This document shows positions 56,295 through 64,000 of a DNA stretch of 64,000 bases, one piece after another. How positions within the stretch are numbered: position 1 is the first letter of the stretch; every line of letters starts with the position of its first letter. Source of the DNA: Bacteroidales bacterium (GTDB lineage Bacteria; Bacteroidota; Bacteroidia; Bacteroidales; UBA10428); assembly GCA_016926235.1 (NCBI GenBank), contig JAFGOZ010000239.1, positions 16,279 to 80,278 of the forward strand, written 5' to 3'. The notes under the pieces are model-generated. The model did not search any database. It saw nothing but the letters and a program-made list of their open reading frames with translations, and had not been told where the DNA came from. The position numbers were made by a program, and so were the translations under genes.

Positions 56295-56975
56295 ATGGCA
56301 CAAATCGATCCTGATATACATGAAAGCTGGAAGATACATTTAATGGAAGAATTTTATAAGGATTATTTTGCTGAGTTGAAGAATTTTTTAGTTGAGGAAA
56401 AGAAAAAATTTACCGTATATCCTCCTGGCAGTCTTATTTTTAATGCATTTAATACAACCCCTTTTGATGCGGTTAAAGTAGTAATTATTGGCCAGGATCC
56501 TTATCATGGCAAGGGGCAGGCACATGGCTTATGCTTCTCGGTTCAGGATGGAGTGAAACCTCCTCCTTCACTGGTTAATATTTTTAAAGAAATACATGAG
56601 GATTTGGGTATGCCTGTTCCAAATCATGGTAATCTTACAAGCTGGGCAAGGCAGGGAGTTCTTTTGTTAAATGCAACTCTTACAGTGAGGGCCAATCAGG
56701 CAGGGTCACACCAAAATAAAGGATGGGAAACATTTACAGACGCAGTTATTAAAATTATATCTGATAAAAAGGAAGGTCTTGTTTTTCTTCTCTGGGGAAA
56801 TTATGCAAGGGCCAAAGTCAATATTATTGATAAAGAGAAGCATTTCATACTTCAGGCTGCACACCCATCGCCATTTTCAGCGTACAATGGTTTTATGGGA
56901 TGCAAACATTTCTCTAAAACCAATGATATTCTTAAAAACCAAGGATTGGATGAAATTAACTGGTCATTAAGTTAG
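56295..56975 (+). CDS. ung: Uracil-DNA glycosylase
   Basis: Ung removes uracil from DNA to start base excision repair. The 226-residue protein from the ATG at 56295 has the catalytic [13 protein letters not shown] (Asp68), the [12 protein letters not shown] region and the His loop [18 protein letters not shown]. The ORF is open 39 codons further upstream, but that part has no family homology and E. coli Ung is 229 residues, so I take the ATG. It is a single gene. Confidence 0.95.
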   Translation: MAQIDPDIHESWKIHLMEEFYKDYFAELKNFLVEEKKKFTVYPPGSLIFNAFNTTPFDAVKVVIIGQDPYHGKGQAHGLCFSVQDGVKPPPSLVNIFKEIHEDLGMPVPNHGNLTSWARQGVLLLNATLTVRANQAGSHQNKGWETFTDAVIKIISDKKEGLVFLLWGNYARAKVNIIDKEKHFILQAAHPSPFSAYNGFMGCKHFSKTNDILKNQGLDEINWSLS

Positions 56976-57059
56976 GTTTTGTAATTGATATAAAACAGTT
57001 GTTCTTGATTTTAACATTCTCTTTTCATATTTTTATAAAACTAACTAACTTTTCACACT

Positions 57060-58256
57060 ATGAATACTAACAGATTATCACGCCGTAATTTTTTCAAAAC
57101 GTCTGCTTTAAGTATTGGAGGACTAATGGCTTCCCGATTGTTAAAGGCAGGAAACCAAACTAAAATAGTAAAAAATAATACCATTTTATACCGCACTTTA
57201 GGTAAAACAGGCATTAAGGTTCCGATCATAAGCAGTGGGAGCATAAAAAAAGACAATCCCAATCTTGTAAAAGCAGCTATTGAAGCTGGTGTTATGCATT
57301 TTGATACTGCACGTGGTTATGAAAATGGAGAGAATGAAAAGATGTTGGGGGAGGCGATAAAAGGTTTTGACAGGGAGAAACTTGTTATTGGTACAAAAGT
57401 GAAAGGTGAAACCGATAAAGAGGGTTTCTTTTTGGAAAATGTTACAGTAGATACATGTATGGAGTCAATAAATGCAAGTCTTGAAAGCTTACATTTGGAT
57501 TATGTTGATATACTATATACTCATGCTGTAAAACGAAAAGAGGCAGTTTTATATGAACCGATGCTTGAGGCTTTAAAAAAAGCTAAGGAACAAGGAAAGG
57601 CACGGTTTATAGGAGTTACCACCCATACTAATATGGCTGAAGTGATTAATTCAGCAGTAGAGTGTGGCGAATATGACGTTGTGCTTACTTCCTATAACTA
57701 TCAGTATAAAGAAGGCAGTGATGTGGAACAGGCTATAAAAAGGGCTGCTGAAGCAGGTATGGGAATTATTGGAATGAAATCCCAGGCAGGTAAATTTCTG
57801 GACAAAGAACGCCAAAAACCCGTAAATTCGATTGCTGCTATAAAATATGTGCTTAACAATCCGAATATGCATACATTGTTAGTGTCTGTAAAATCTTATG
57901 AGCAGCTAATGGAATACATGGCCATTATGGACAATTTGGAAATGACAAACGAAGAAATAAATGAATTAAATTCATATTCGCTTGAGGGATCTATATATTG
58001 TTTGGGTTGCGAAGATTGTATTGCGCAATGTCCCAAACGGCTTCCTATACCCGATCTGATGAGAGCATATATGTATACATATGGTTATACTGAGCTTTCA
58101 AAAGGATACGAAGTTGTGAAATCACTTGATCTGGCGGATAATCCATGTAATGACTGCACTGTATGTACGGTTAATTGCAGGAATGGTTTTCAGGTGGCAC
58201 AAAAGGTGAAGGATATTGTTCGATTAAGGGAAGTGCCTTGGGAGTTTATTTCATAA
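57060..58256 (+). CDS. Tat-exported aldo/keto reductase with C-terminal iron-sulfur motifs
   Basis: The N-terminus LSRRNFFKTSALSIGGL is a twin-arginine signal (SRRNFFK). The AKR domain follows, with the catalytic set Asp82, Tyr87 (FDTARGYE), Lys113 (IGTKVKG) and His155 (YTHAV). The last 100 residues hold two Cys groups, CLGCEDCIAQCPKRLP and CNDCTVCTVNC, likely two iron-sulfur clusters. Tat export fits a cofactor-bearing enzyme in the periplasm. The substrate is unknown. It faces the Hdr-like operon tail to tail, 48 bases apart. Confidence 0.85.
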   Translation: MNTNRLSRRNFFKTSALSIGGLMASRLLKAGNQTKIVKNNTILYRTLGKTGIKVPIISSGSIKKDNPNLVKAAIEAGVMHFDTARGYENGENEKMLGEAIKGFDREKLVIGTKVKGETDKEGFFLENVTVDTCMESINASLESLHLDYVDILYTHAVKRKEAVLYEPMLEALKKAKEQGKARFIGVTTHTNMAEVINSAVECGEYDVVLTSYNYQYKEGSDVEQAIKRAAEAGMGIIGMKSQAGKFLDKERQKPVNSIAAIKYVLNNPNMHTLLVSVKSYEQLMEYMAIMDNLEMTNEEINELNSYSLEGSIYCLGCEDCIAQCPKRLPIPDLMRAYMYTYGYTELSKGYEVVKSLDLADNPCNDCTVCTVNCRNGFQVAQKVKDIVRLREVPWEFIS

Positions 58257-58304
58257 TAAATTTTTCCTGTTTCTATTCAACCGATAGTTCTGCAAACTAA
58301 TTTA

Positions 58305-60134
58305 CTATTTCACATAGGCTTCAGCAAAAACCTTTTTCTTTAATATCATTTTCAGCTTTTTCTCCTCTTCCTTCATTGAGTTTACAATTACTTCGGAGAT
58401 ATCCAAAACCTTTAATTGAGAATTGCGCATAAATGTTTTCTTACATAATGGGCAGGAAGTAACCAGAAGGTCAGGATTGTATGATAAATAATCATTAATG
58501 GCCTGATTCCGTATCATATCTCTTTCCTCCTGTTTAATTTTTAAATTGCCCAGACTTCCTCCACAGCAATAAGCTTTTTCCTTCTCATTCTTTATAGATA
58601 TAACAGATCCTGTTTGATTTAATAATTGCCTGGGTTCTTCATACATACCCATTCCTCTTCCGAGCTCACAAGGATCATGATAAATATACCTGTTGAGAGA
58701 CTTCACCAATTGAATGACATTCTGATCAATTAATTGCCGTATATATTCTACATGGAATACTACTTCTATATCAGGCAGATCATAATCTTCTTTAAATACT
58801 TTATAGCAGATAGGACATGATACAACCAGGGTTTTAGCGCCCGAATCAATAATTTTACGGGTATTATTTTCAATTAGCTTGGCAGCTGCATCGTATTGAC
58901 CTGCCAGCATGAGTGGGCGACCGCAGCAAGGTGCTTTTTCTTTATCAAGGAACCAGTAATTTACTTCTGCTGATTCAAAGATCTTTTGTATAGAAGATAC
59001 TATTCCGGGTGTAAGATGTGTCATACAGCCAGCAAAATAAACCACATCTGCCTTTGGTGAGCTGCTTATTTCAAGGTAGTCGTAAGAAGAATTATATTGA
59101 AGGGTGGATTCAATACGTTGTGTTATCCTAAGGTCAATAGTTTCGATACCTACCGGGCAGTCTCTCTGACATTTCCCACAAAGCAGGCAATTAAAGAGTT
59201 GTTCGTCGTCCAGATTTTTATTCCGGATATTTTTAAGAATGTATACTGATTGGGTATCCTTGATACCGGCTGTTATTAGCTGACAATTGTCCAGGCAAAT
59301 TCCGCAACGCGAACATGAGAATACCTGGACATCTGTGAAGGTATTTGTTCTCTTTTTAAGTTTAATACCGGTGTTTCTAAGTGCTATAAGAAGGATTTCT
59401 GTTGGTATATGCATATATCGTGAATTGGGTAGGGCAATGAAAAAGAAACCCAGGGCAAATGAATATGCATACCAGGCAGTATGGTTAAGTTGTTCTAAAA
59501 AGGAGATAGGTGCCAAAATTTTACCTAGGCTTGAAGTTAGGAAGCTCCCATTATTGTAAAGACCGGCTGAAATACTTTCAGCCAGCAGACGCAAAGGAAA
59601 TATTAGCCAAAGTGATGTTAATGCTATTTTATCACCTGTTTTTAGCCGGGTTGTTCTTTTTAAGCCAAAAAAGCCTTTCTTAAAACGCTTAATCATTGCC
59701 AGAGTGACACCAGAAAGAACAAATAGCAAGAGAAAGTCCATAACGAATGAAAATATCTTAGCAAACATAAATTCCTTCCCGGTTTCAAAATATCTAAAAA
59801 ATATAGGTTTATAAAAAGGCACAAGCAATGTTTTGTCCGCCGTTACTGTTTCAATGTGACCAATTACTATCAGTAAAAACCAACCAAAAGCAAGGCTCAT
59901 GTGCATGTAACCAAGAACCGGGTTCTTACGGAATATTTTACGGTGTATCAATCCTTCCATGAAGGCTTCCTTCGCTGAATGTAATGTCCTTCTTGTCCTC
60001 AGAGATTTAAACAGTCTGAGCTTATCGAATTTTGAAAGGCCTCTTACCCATTTTATTCCCCGATAAATAAGAATAAAAAGCAAATAGGCCAAACCAACCA
60101 AAAAAGGGATTACAAAGTAATTTTCATGATTCAT
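58305..60134 (-). CDS. Membrane HdrDE-like iron-sulfur oxidoreductase
   Basis: The 609-residue protein joins a NarI-like membrane part (about five helices in residues 1-245; His in YMHMSLAFGW and VIGHIE may bind heme) to two 4Fe-4S motifs (CSRCGICLDNC, CLLCGKCQRDCPVG) and two CCG domains (CCGRPLM with CPICYK; CCGGSLG with CPLCKKTF). The CCG domains hold the unusual clusters of HdrB/D. It resembles HdrD, DsrK or GlpC-like proteins fused to a cytochrome b subunit and probably links the soluble Hdr-like subunits to the quinone pool. It overlaps the previous gene by four bases. Confidence 0.85.
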   Translation of the reverse strand: MNHENYFVIPFLVGLAYLLFILIYRGIKWVRGLSKFDKLRLFKSLRTRRTLHSAKEAFMEGLIHRKIFRKNPVLGYMHMSLAFGWFLLIVIGHIETVTADKTLLVPFYKPIFFRYFETGKEFMFAKIFSFVMDFLLLFVLSGVTLAMIKRFKKGFFGLKRTTRLKTGDKIALTSLWLIFPLRLLAESISAGLYNNGSFLTSSLGKILAPISFLEQLNHTAWYAYSFALGFFFIALPNSRYMHIPTEILLIALRNTGIKLKKRTNTFTDVQVFSCSRCGICLDNCQLITAGIKDTQSVYILKNIRNKNLDDEQLFNCLLCGKCQRDCPVGIETIDLRITQRIESTLQYNSSYDYLEISSSPKADVVYFAGCMTHLTPGIVSSIQKIFESAEVNYWFLDKEKAPCCGRPLMLAGQYDAAAKLIENNTRKIIDSGAKTLVVSCPICYKVFKEDYDLPDIEVVFHVEYIRQLIDQNVIQLVKSLNRYIYHDPCELGRGMGMYEEPRQLLNQTGSVISIKNEKEKAYCCGGSLGNLKIKQEERDMIRNQAINDYLSYNPDLLVTSCPLCKKTFMRNSQLKVLDISEVIVNSMKEEEKKLKMILKKKVFAEAYVK

Positions 60135-60481
60135 ATGCTATTCTCCGTTTTTAGTTTTGAAATTCCTTTCTTAATTAAAAGTACAACATTCCTGATGTTG
60201 ATATCGCGTGGGCAAACAAGGGTGCATTTACCACAAAACATGCATTTATCGATCTCAATAGCTAGTTTATCTATTTCTCCTCTACGCAGCATAAGACCAA
60301 TTTTTCGTACATTAAAATCAGTCAAATTTCCTGCACTGCAGGTAGCTGTGCAACCGCCACATGAAAGACAGGTCAGAAAGGAAGGCTCATGTCTTAGTAC
60401 ATAGGTTAGTAACCGGCTGTCAAATTCGTCAAAATCGATTTGCCGTGATACACTGCCGGTTAAGAAGCTGAATTCGTTCAT
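60131..60481 (-). CDS. HdrC-like ferredoxin subunit (116 residues)
   Basis: This small protein holds two 4Fe-4S motifs, CLSCGGCTATCSAGN and CMFCGKCTLVCPRDI, in the HdrC arrangement. It has the intervening NVRKIGLMLRRGEID helix typical of HdrC. It overlaps both neighbours by four bases (ATGA), so translation is coupled to the flavoprotein and to the membrane subunit. Its role is electron transfer between them. Confidence 0.87.
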   Translation of the reverse strand: MNEFSFLTGSVSRQIDFDEFDSRLLTYVLRHEPSFLTCLSCGGCTATCSAGNLTDFNVRKIGLMLRRGEIDKLAIEIDKCMFCGKCTLVCPRDINIRNVVLLIKKGISKLKTENSI

Positions 60482-61518
60482 TTCACAAATGGTTTTTCAA
60501 AGTAATTGATCACCTTCATAGCAGCTGAACGGGCATTTTCGAGAGTTTCATTCACTGACATAGGGCAAATACATGTTCCTGCCATAAAAACACCTGGTTG
60601 GGTGGTGCAATTTCTGGCTGTATGGATATTTTCTGATTTAAGAAAACGATTTTCATCTAATTCGATAAATCCTTTTTTGCCGAATTTTTCATTTGAAGTT
60701 CCGGCTTCCATTCCAACCAGAAGTATTATCATGTCCACATCCATTCGCAGAGGTCTGCCTGACAAGGTGTCTTCGGCCTTTATTTGTAAACTTTTATCGG
60801 CTTTTTCTGAAGCTTCAGAAAGCCGGCCCCTTATAAATTGGATTTTATGATGTTTCTGAGCTTTCAGGTACAAGTCGTCGAATTTTGAACCATATAAACG
60901 CAGATCCATATAAAAACAGAATACTTCACTTTCGGGCAGCATTTTGCTCAGCTCAATGGCTTGTTTTATCCCTGTGATACAACAAACTTTCGAGCAGTAT
61001 GTGTTTCCGGATTTTGCATCACGTGAACCAACACAATGAATTATAGCAATACGACGGGGAGATTTGCCTCCTTTTGTTGTAATTGCTTTTTTTTGCTTAA
61101 ACATTTTTTCCAGATCGGCCGATGTAATAACATTCTCAAACAAACCATAGCCGTATTCTTCTTTACGGGTTGCATCGAAAATTTGAAAACCTGATGTTAC
61201 TACTACAGCATCTGCATTTACACTTAATTCATTACTAGCCTTGAGGACGAAATTTCCTTTATTCTTTTCAATATCTGTTATCTCCGTGTTGGTGATGGTT
61301 TTAATATTATAGTCAGCCAGTGCTGAAGCAAGTTGAGAGATTACTTCTTCAGGGTCTGAGAAATCGGGGAAGAGATGGCTCCATTGTGACAAGTAACCAC
61401 CTGCTGATTTTTCCTTTTCTAATAGGGTAACTTTGTATCCGGCTCGCGTAAGCTGGATGGCCGTTTCCATACCTGCGATTCCTGCTCCAACTATAGCTAT
61501 ATGTTTTGAGTTTTTCAT
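60478..61518 (-). CDS. HdrA-like FAD protein (short form)
   Basis: The 346-residue flavoprotein has the FAD motif VGAGIAGMETAIQLTRAGY at residue 10, the Cys group of HdrA (HCVGSRDAKSGNTYCSKVCC) and the C-terminal AGTCICPMSVNETLENARSAA. It lacks the extra N-terminal and ferredoxin domains of methanogen HdrA (about 650 residues) and is close in size to QmoA. FAD binding is clear; whether it bifurcates electrons is not. Confidence 0.87.
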   Translation of the reverse strand: MKNSKHIAIVGAGIAGMETAIQLTRAGYKVTLLEKEKSAGGYLSQWSHLFPDFSDPEEVISQLASALADYNIKTITNTEITDIEKNKGNFVLKASNELSVNADAVVVTSGFQIFDATRKEEYGYGLFENVITSADLEKMFKQKKAITTKGGKSPRRIAIIHCVGSRDAKSGNTYCSKVCCITGIKQAIELSKMLPESEVFCFYMDLRLYGSKFDDLYLKAQKHHKIQFIRGRLSEASEKADKSLQIKAEDTLSGRPLRMDVDMIILLVGMEAGTSNEKFGKKGFIELDENRFLKSENIHTARNCTTQPGVFMAGTCICPMSVNETLENARSAAMKVINYFEKPFVK

Positions 61519-62588
61519 GCATCTATTGTATTAAGACAACCACTAAATGAAGGTTCATTTATATACTCTCCGTTTTTACCTTTGTACTTATCTTCAGGAT
61601 TATATTTTATACCCATTTTATCAAGCAATGGCTCAACATCCACCTGGTGGAATTGTAATCCAAGTTCCCAGGGATCAAAACCTAGCACCAGGGCAGCGAA
61701 TTCTTCATAGGATAACACCGGTATGCCTTTCCCTTCTTTGCCATATGTTTTCCCTTCTATTTGCGCTATTGCATATTGCCATCTGTCCATAAACATATTG
61801 CATCCCGGGCAATTAGTGATAATGGCATCGGGTTGATAGGATTTCATGCTTTCGAGTTTTTTCCGGGTATTGGCAAGTGGATAACTTCGGTTATTTTTTA
61901 CCAGGTATTGCCTGAATCCAAAACCACAGCAGTGGCGGCGTTCGGGATAGTCGACTGTTTCTCCGCCCCAGGCAGTAATCATACCGGTGAGCACTTTTGG
62001 ATATTCGGCTCCTCCAACACCTCTTTCAGGGAACATTTTTGCATAGTGACAACCAATATGATCCACTATTTTTAAGGATTTCCCAGTTTTAGTATTTGTT
62101 AAATTATATTTTGCCTGCCTGGCAATTTCATTCCGGAATTTATAGATCACATCACAGGAATGAACAACGTTATCAGGAACAATAAAATCCCTTCCGGTGG
62201 CTTTTTTTAAATACATGCGGGTTTTTTCAAGCTCCTCAGGGAATTCTTTCCATGTTTCTAATATTTCGGAGTATATTCCAAATGATGTAATACATGATAC
62301 TACGGCCGACTTGATTCCCAGATCCATCATTAATGAGAAATGTCGTGCAGCTATGGTCTGTAATGTGCTAAATGTTACAACATCCGAATGATAACCGATT
62401 CCAGCGCAGGTTGTTTGATTTGCGTCGTCATAGATATTTTTCCCCAGATTGTTTTGTAAAATTTTTATAAAGGCTCTTTCAGCTCCCGGAAATATATTTT
62501 GACGTATACAACTTCTCAGATAATAGTAATTATCATCTGCAATCTCCTTATTAAATTCGCTCCATTTTATTTTCAGGTTCTTTTCCAT
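61515..62588 (-). CDS. HdrB-like CCG-domain subunit
   Basis: The 357-residue protein has the HdrB pattern: two CCG-type Cys regions, the clear one being RHCCGFGFRQY with NCPGCNMFMD, and an earlier set with IGYHSDV and HIGCHYAK. HdrB holds the catalytic non-cubane 4Fe-4S clusters that reduce disulfides in methanogens. The first CCG set seems incomplete: CAGIGYH replaces the usual CCG, so one cluster may be altered. It overlaps the flavoprotein gene by four bases. Confidence 0.8.
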   Translation of the reverse strand: MEKNLKIKWSEFNKEIADDNYYYLRSCIRQNIFPGAERAFIKILQNNLGKNIYDDANQTTCAGIGYHSDVVTFSTLQTIAARHFSLMMDLGIKSAVVSCITSFGIYSEILETWKEFPEELEKTRMYLKKATGRDFIVPDNVVHSCDVIYKFRNEIARQAKYNLTNTKTGKSLKIVDHIGCHYAKMFPERGVGGAEYPKVLTGMITAWGGETVDYPERRHCCGFGFRQYLVKNNRSYPLANTRKKLESMKSYQPDAIITNCPGCNMFMDRWQYAIAQIEGKTYGKEGKGIPVLSYEEFAALVLGFDPWELGLQFHQVDVEPLLDKMGIKYNPEDKYKGKNGEYINEPSFSGCLNTIDA

Positions 62589-62597
62589 AAGTGAGGA

Positions 62598-63287
62598 TTA
62601 TTCATTTTCAACATATTGTTTGTATTTTTTCATGTCAGCTTTTCCGTCTTCATCAATAAATCCCATTTCTATTGCTTTTTGTGAACTGTAGGTGTCAATT
62701 TTTTCAAACAGATCCAGTCCTCCGGTGTGTTTAAAGATCATATTCAGTTCAGAAAGTGCCTGGTCATTAATTTTTCGTAGTGCCCCGGGACCTTCCTTAT
62801 CCAGGTTAGCGCCAACCTTTTCGTATACTTTATGCATGTTTTCGTAGATCCATTTCCATACAGGCCCTTGTTCAGGATGTGTTTCAGGCACTATGGTTGT
62901 TGGATGGATACAATAGCCATATTTTAAGATGTTGGTTCCTACAGTATTTTTAATAAGATATTGCTGGCGGCCCTTTTTTGTTTTGGTAAACACTCCTGTT
63001 TCCTGTGCTATTGCTCGTAGTACGGAGATTAATAAACCGGGACAGTTACCTCTCGGGCATCGGGTTTTACATGACATGCATTGTCCACAATACCAGATCA
63101 TTTCACTCTCAAGTAATTCTTTTATTTTTTCTTCATTTCCTGATTGTACGATGGTGACGATGCTGCGGGGATCGTAATCGTAAAATTCAGCAGCGGGACA
63201 AATAGCTGTGCAAATGCCGCAATTCATGCATGCTTGTGCTCCTTCGATAAAACGCACGTCTTCATTGAAACGTTTTTTTAAGTCCAT
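62598..63287 (-). CDS. HdrC-like iron-sulfur subunit (229 residues)
   Basis: This is the first gene of the Hdr-like operon in the window. It has two cluster motifs, CMNCGICTAICPAAEFYDYD and CGQCMSCKTRCPRGNCPG, in HdrC spacing, followed by about 130 helical residues that are not part of standard HdrC. Together with the next gene it forms an HdrCB pair, while a second HdrC lies further on. The start ATG at 63287 follows a region with no evident promoter. Confidence 0.85.
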   Translation of the reverse strand: MDLKKRFNEDVRFIEGAQACMNCGICTAICPAAEFYDYDPRSIVTIVQSGNEEKIKELLESEMIWYCGQCMSCKTRCPRGNCPGLLISVLRAIAQETGVFTKTKKGRQQYLIKNTVGTNILKYGYCIHPTTIVPETHPEQGPVWKWIYENMHKVYEKVGANLDKEGPGALRKINDQALSELNMIFKHTGGLDLFEKIDTYSSQKAIEMGFIDEDGKADMKKYKQYVENE

Positions 63288-63384
63288 ACCAGGGGTTTTT
63301 CTAATTTCAATAACGAAGTAACGAAAGAATGATATGAAGTAAAACAGGTATAAAACGTAAAATTTTGGGTACGTTAAAATACGT

Positions 63385-63805
63385 ATGTCAGGAGATAAAG
63401 TATGGAATTTCCCGTAGCATGTAGAGTATGGATTTTCATCGTCTGGCCAATACTTGCGACGGTTATGACCTTATGGTATTCTGCCAGGCTGATCAAAAAA
63501 CGTTTTGGCCTGCTTTTTATTCATGTAAAGTACTCCACAAAATGGTATGGAGTAATTTTATCGATGAAAAGTACTTCAGAAAAAAACATGTGCCGCTTTG
63601 TATCCATGAAGAGCATATCATACAAAAATATGGAGCACTTTGCACCGGTGAAAAGCATAAAAGAAAATTGTATGGACTACTTTTCATCCATGAGTAGCAT
63701 TCCGAAAAATTGTATGATCTGCTTTTCACGGATAAAAAGTATATCAGATAATTGTTTGGAGTATATTTTATGCCTGAAACATATGTCAGAAGATCTTTTG
63801 TAGTA
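63385..63805. repeat. Degenerate 42-bp tandem repeat with internal dyads
   Basis: Unit boundaries fall exactly every 42 bases at 63564, 63606, 63648, 63690, 63732 and 63774; the unit before starts at 63523 (41 bases), and two poorer partial units precede it. Each unit runs roughly ATGAAAAGTATATCAGAAAA then TTGTATGGAGTACTTTTCAT. Across the junctions, arms of type CTTTT and AAAAG surround a variable centre (ATCGAT, CATCCATG, CACCGGTG), so each junction can form a hairpin. Confidence 0.8.
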
Positions 63806-63943
63806 GAGTTCACCCCTGCGGCATAATATTATTAACTTAATAGCATTGATCCTTGGCTATTCGGGTGGAAGACAATACATACGCACAAAATATTCATTAC
63901 TGACCGACTAAATATTTTTTTCATCTGTTTATAATTTATTTTT

Positions 63944-63980
63944 TAAGGTCAGATGGAACATCCACGAAGCTCTGACTTAA
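63944..63980. repeat. Inverted repeat near the right edge
   Basis: TTAAGGTCAGA and TCTGACTTAA pair over 10 bp with one bulged G and a 17-base loop. It may belong to a gene beyond the window. No T run follows directly. Confidence 0.4.
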
Positions 63981-64000
63981 GCGGATGATTTTCATTTATA

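Larger units (their letters stand above)
63288..64000. other. Non-coding region at the right end
   Basis: The 713 bases hold the 42-bp repeat array (about 63385-63800) and an inverted repeat near the end. ORFs of 60-130 codons exist on both strands of the array only because the unit is 42 bases long and lacks stops. No promoter of consensus form for the Hdr operon was found. Confidence 0.5.

Noticed and set aside
63402..63803. 133-codon plus-strand ORF and a 98-codon minus-strand ORF over the 42-bp repeats
   Set aside because: Both follow from a repeat length divisible by three and a lack of stops. The products are Cys- and Met-rich in an unnatural way, no start site context exists, and several frames are open at once.
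63385..63805. CRISPR array
   Set aside because: The units are contiguous and all parts are related; there are no unique spacers between identical repeats and no cas genes.

Overview
The window is a chromosomal segment of an AT-rich Bacteroidota bacterium. The sequence supports this in several ways: a complete type IX secretion core (porP/sprF-like, gldK, gldL, gldM, gldN), a fused lpxC-fabZ gene, DUF4270, DUF4834 and DUF5723 family genes, SprB-type repeats in a secreted protein, and promoters of the Bacteroidota form (TTG or TTTG, 19-21 bases, TAnnTTTG). An Hdr-like iron-sulfur cluster suggests an anaerobic or facultative member of a Bacteroidales/Marinilabiliales-like group; that placement is inference. 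No tRNA, rRNA, CRISPR array, prophage or insertion sequence was found.

Layout. 0-3 kb: the 3' end of a T9SS-type secreted protein, a 55-residue protein with a PVDGG sorting-like tail, an exosortase-family protease and a lipoprotein. 3-7 kb: a PAS histidine kinase, an acyl-CoA synthetase and a DUF2461 protein. 7-12.6 kb: ispD facing the translation operon rimP-nusA-infB, which has two good promoters. 12.7-17.4 kb: HD phosphohydrolase, lpxD, lpxC-fabZ and lpxA (lipid A and fatty acid synthesis), followed by a possible small RNA between two terminators. 17.5-21.6 kb: trpS, rbfA, a methyltransferase, a lipoprotein and an HU/SPOR protein. 21.7-28 kb: galE and rfbB facing glmS, DUF4270 and a degenerate starch-synthase-like gene. 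28-34 kb: panC, panD, a membrane flippase-like protein, rfaE2-like, radA, an unknown coupled gene and a double-ATPase peptide ABC protein. 34-40.6 kb: PBP1A, topA and an arginase-fold protein that has lost its metal ligands. 40.7-46.6 kb: the T9SS core. 46.7-49.4 kb: manC and mlaEF. 49.4-56 kb: a four-gene envelope operon of unknown role. 56-63.3 kb: ung, a Tat-exported iron-sulfur aldo/keto reductase and a five-gene Hdr-like redox operon. 63.3-64 kb: a non-coding region holding a degenerate 42-bp tandem repeat.

The common theme is the cell envelope: lipid A, UDP-sugar and GDP-mannose supply, peptidoglycan, outer-membrane lipid transport and protein secretion. It is mixed with translation and vitamin housekeeping genes. 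The points most worth a second look are the exosortase with its very small substrate-like neighbour, the Hdr-like operon, the two apparent pseudoenzymes kept in conserved contexts, the promoter and hairpin architecture of rimP-nusA-infB, the candidate small RNA after lpxA, and the 42-bp repeats. Several convergent gene pairs abut or overlap, leaving no room for intrinsic terminators.
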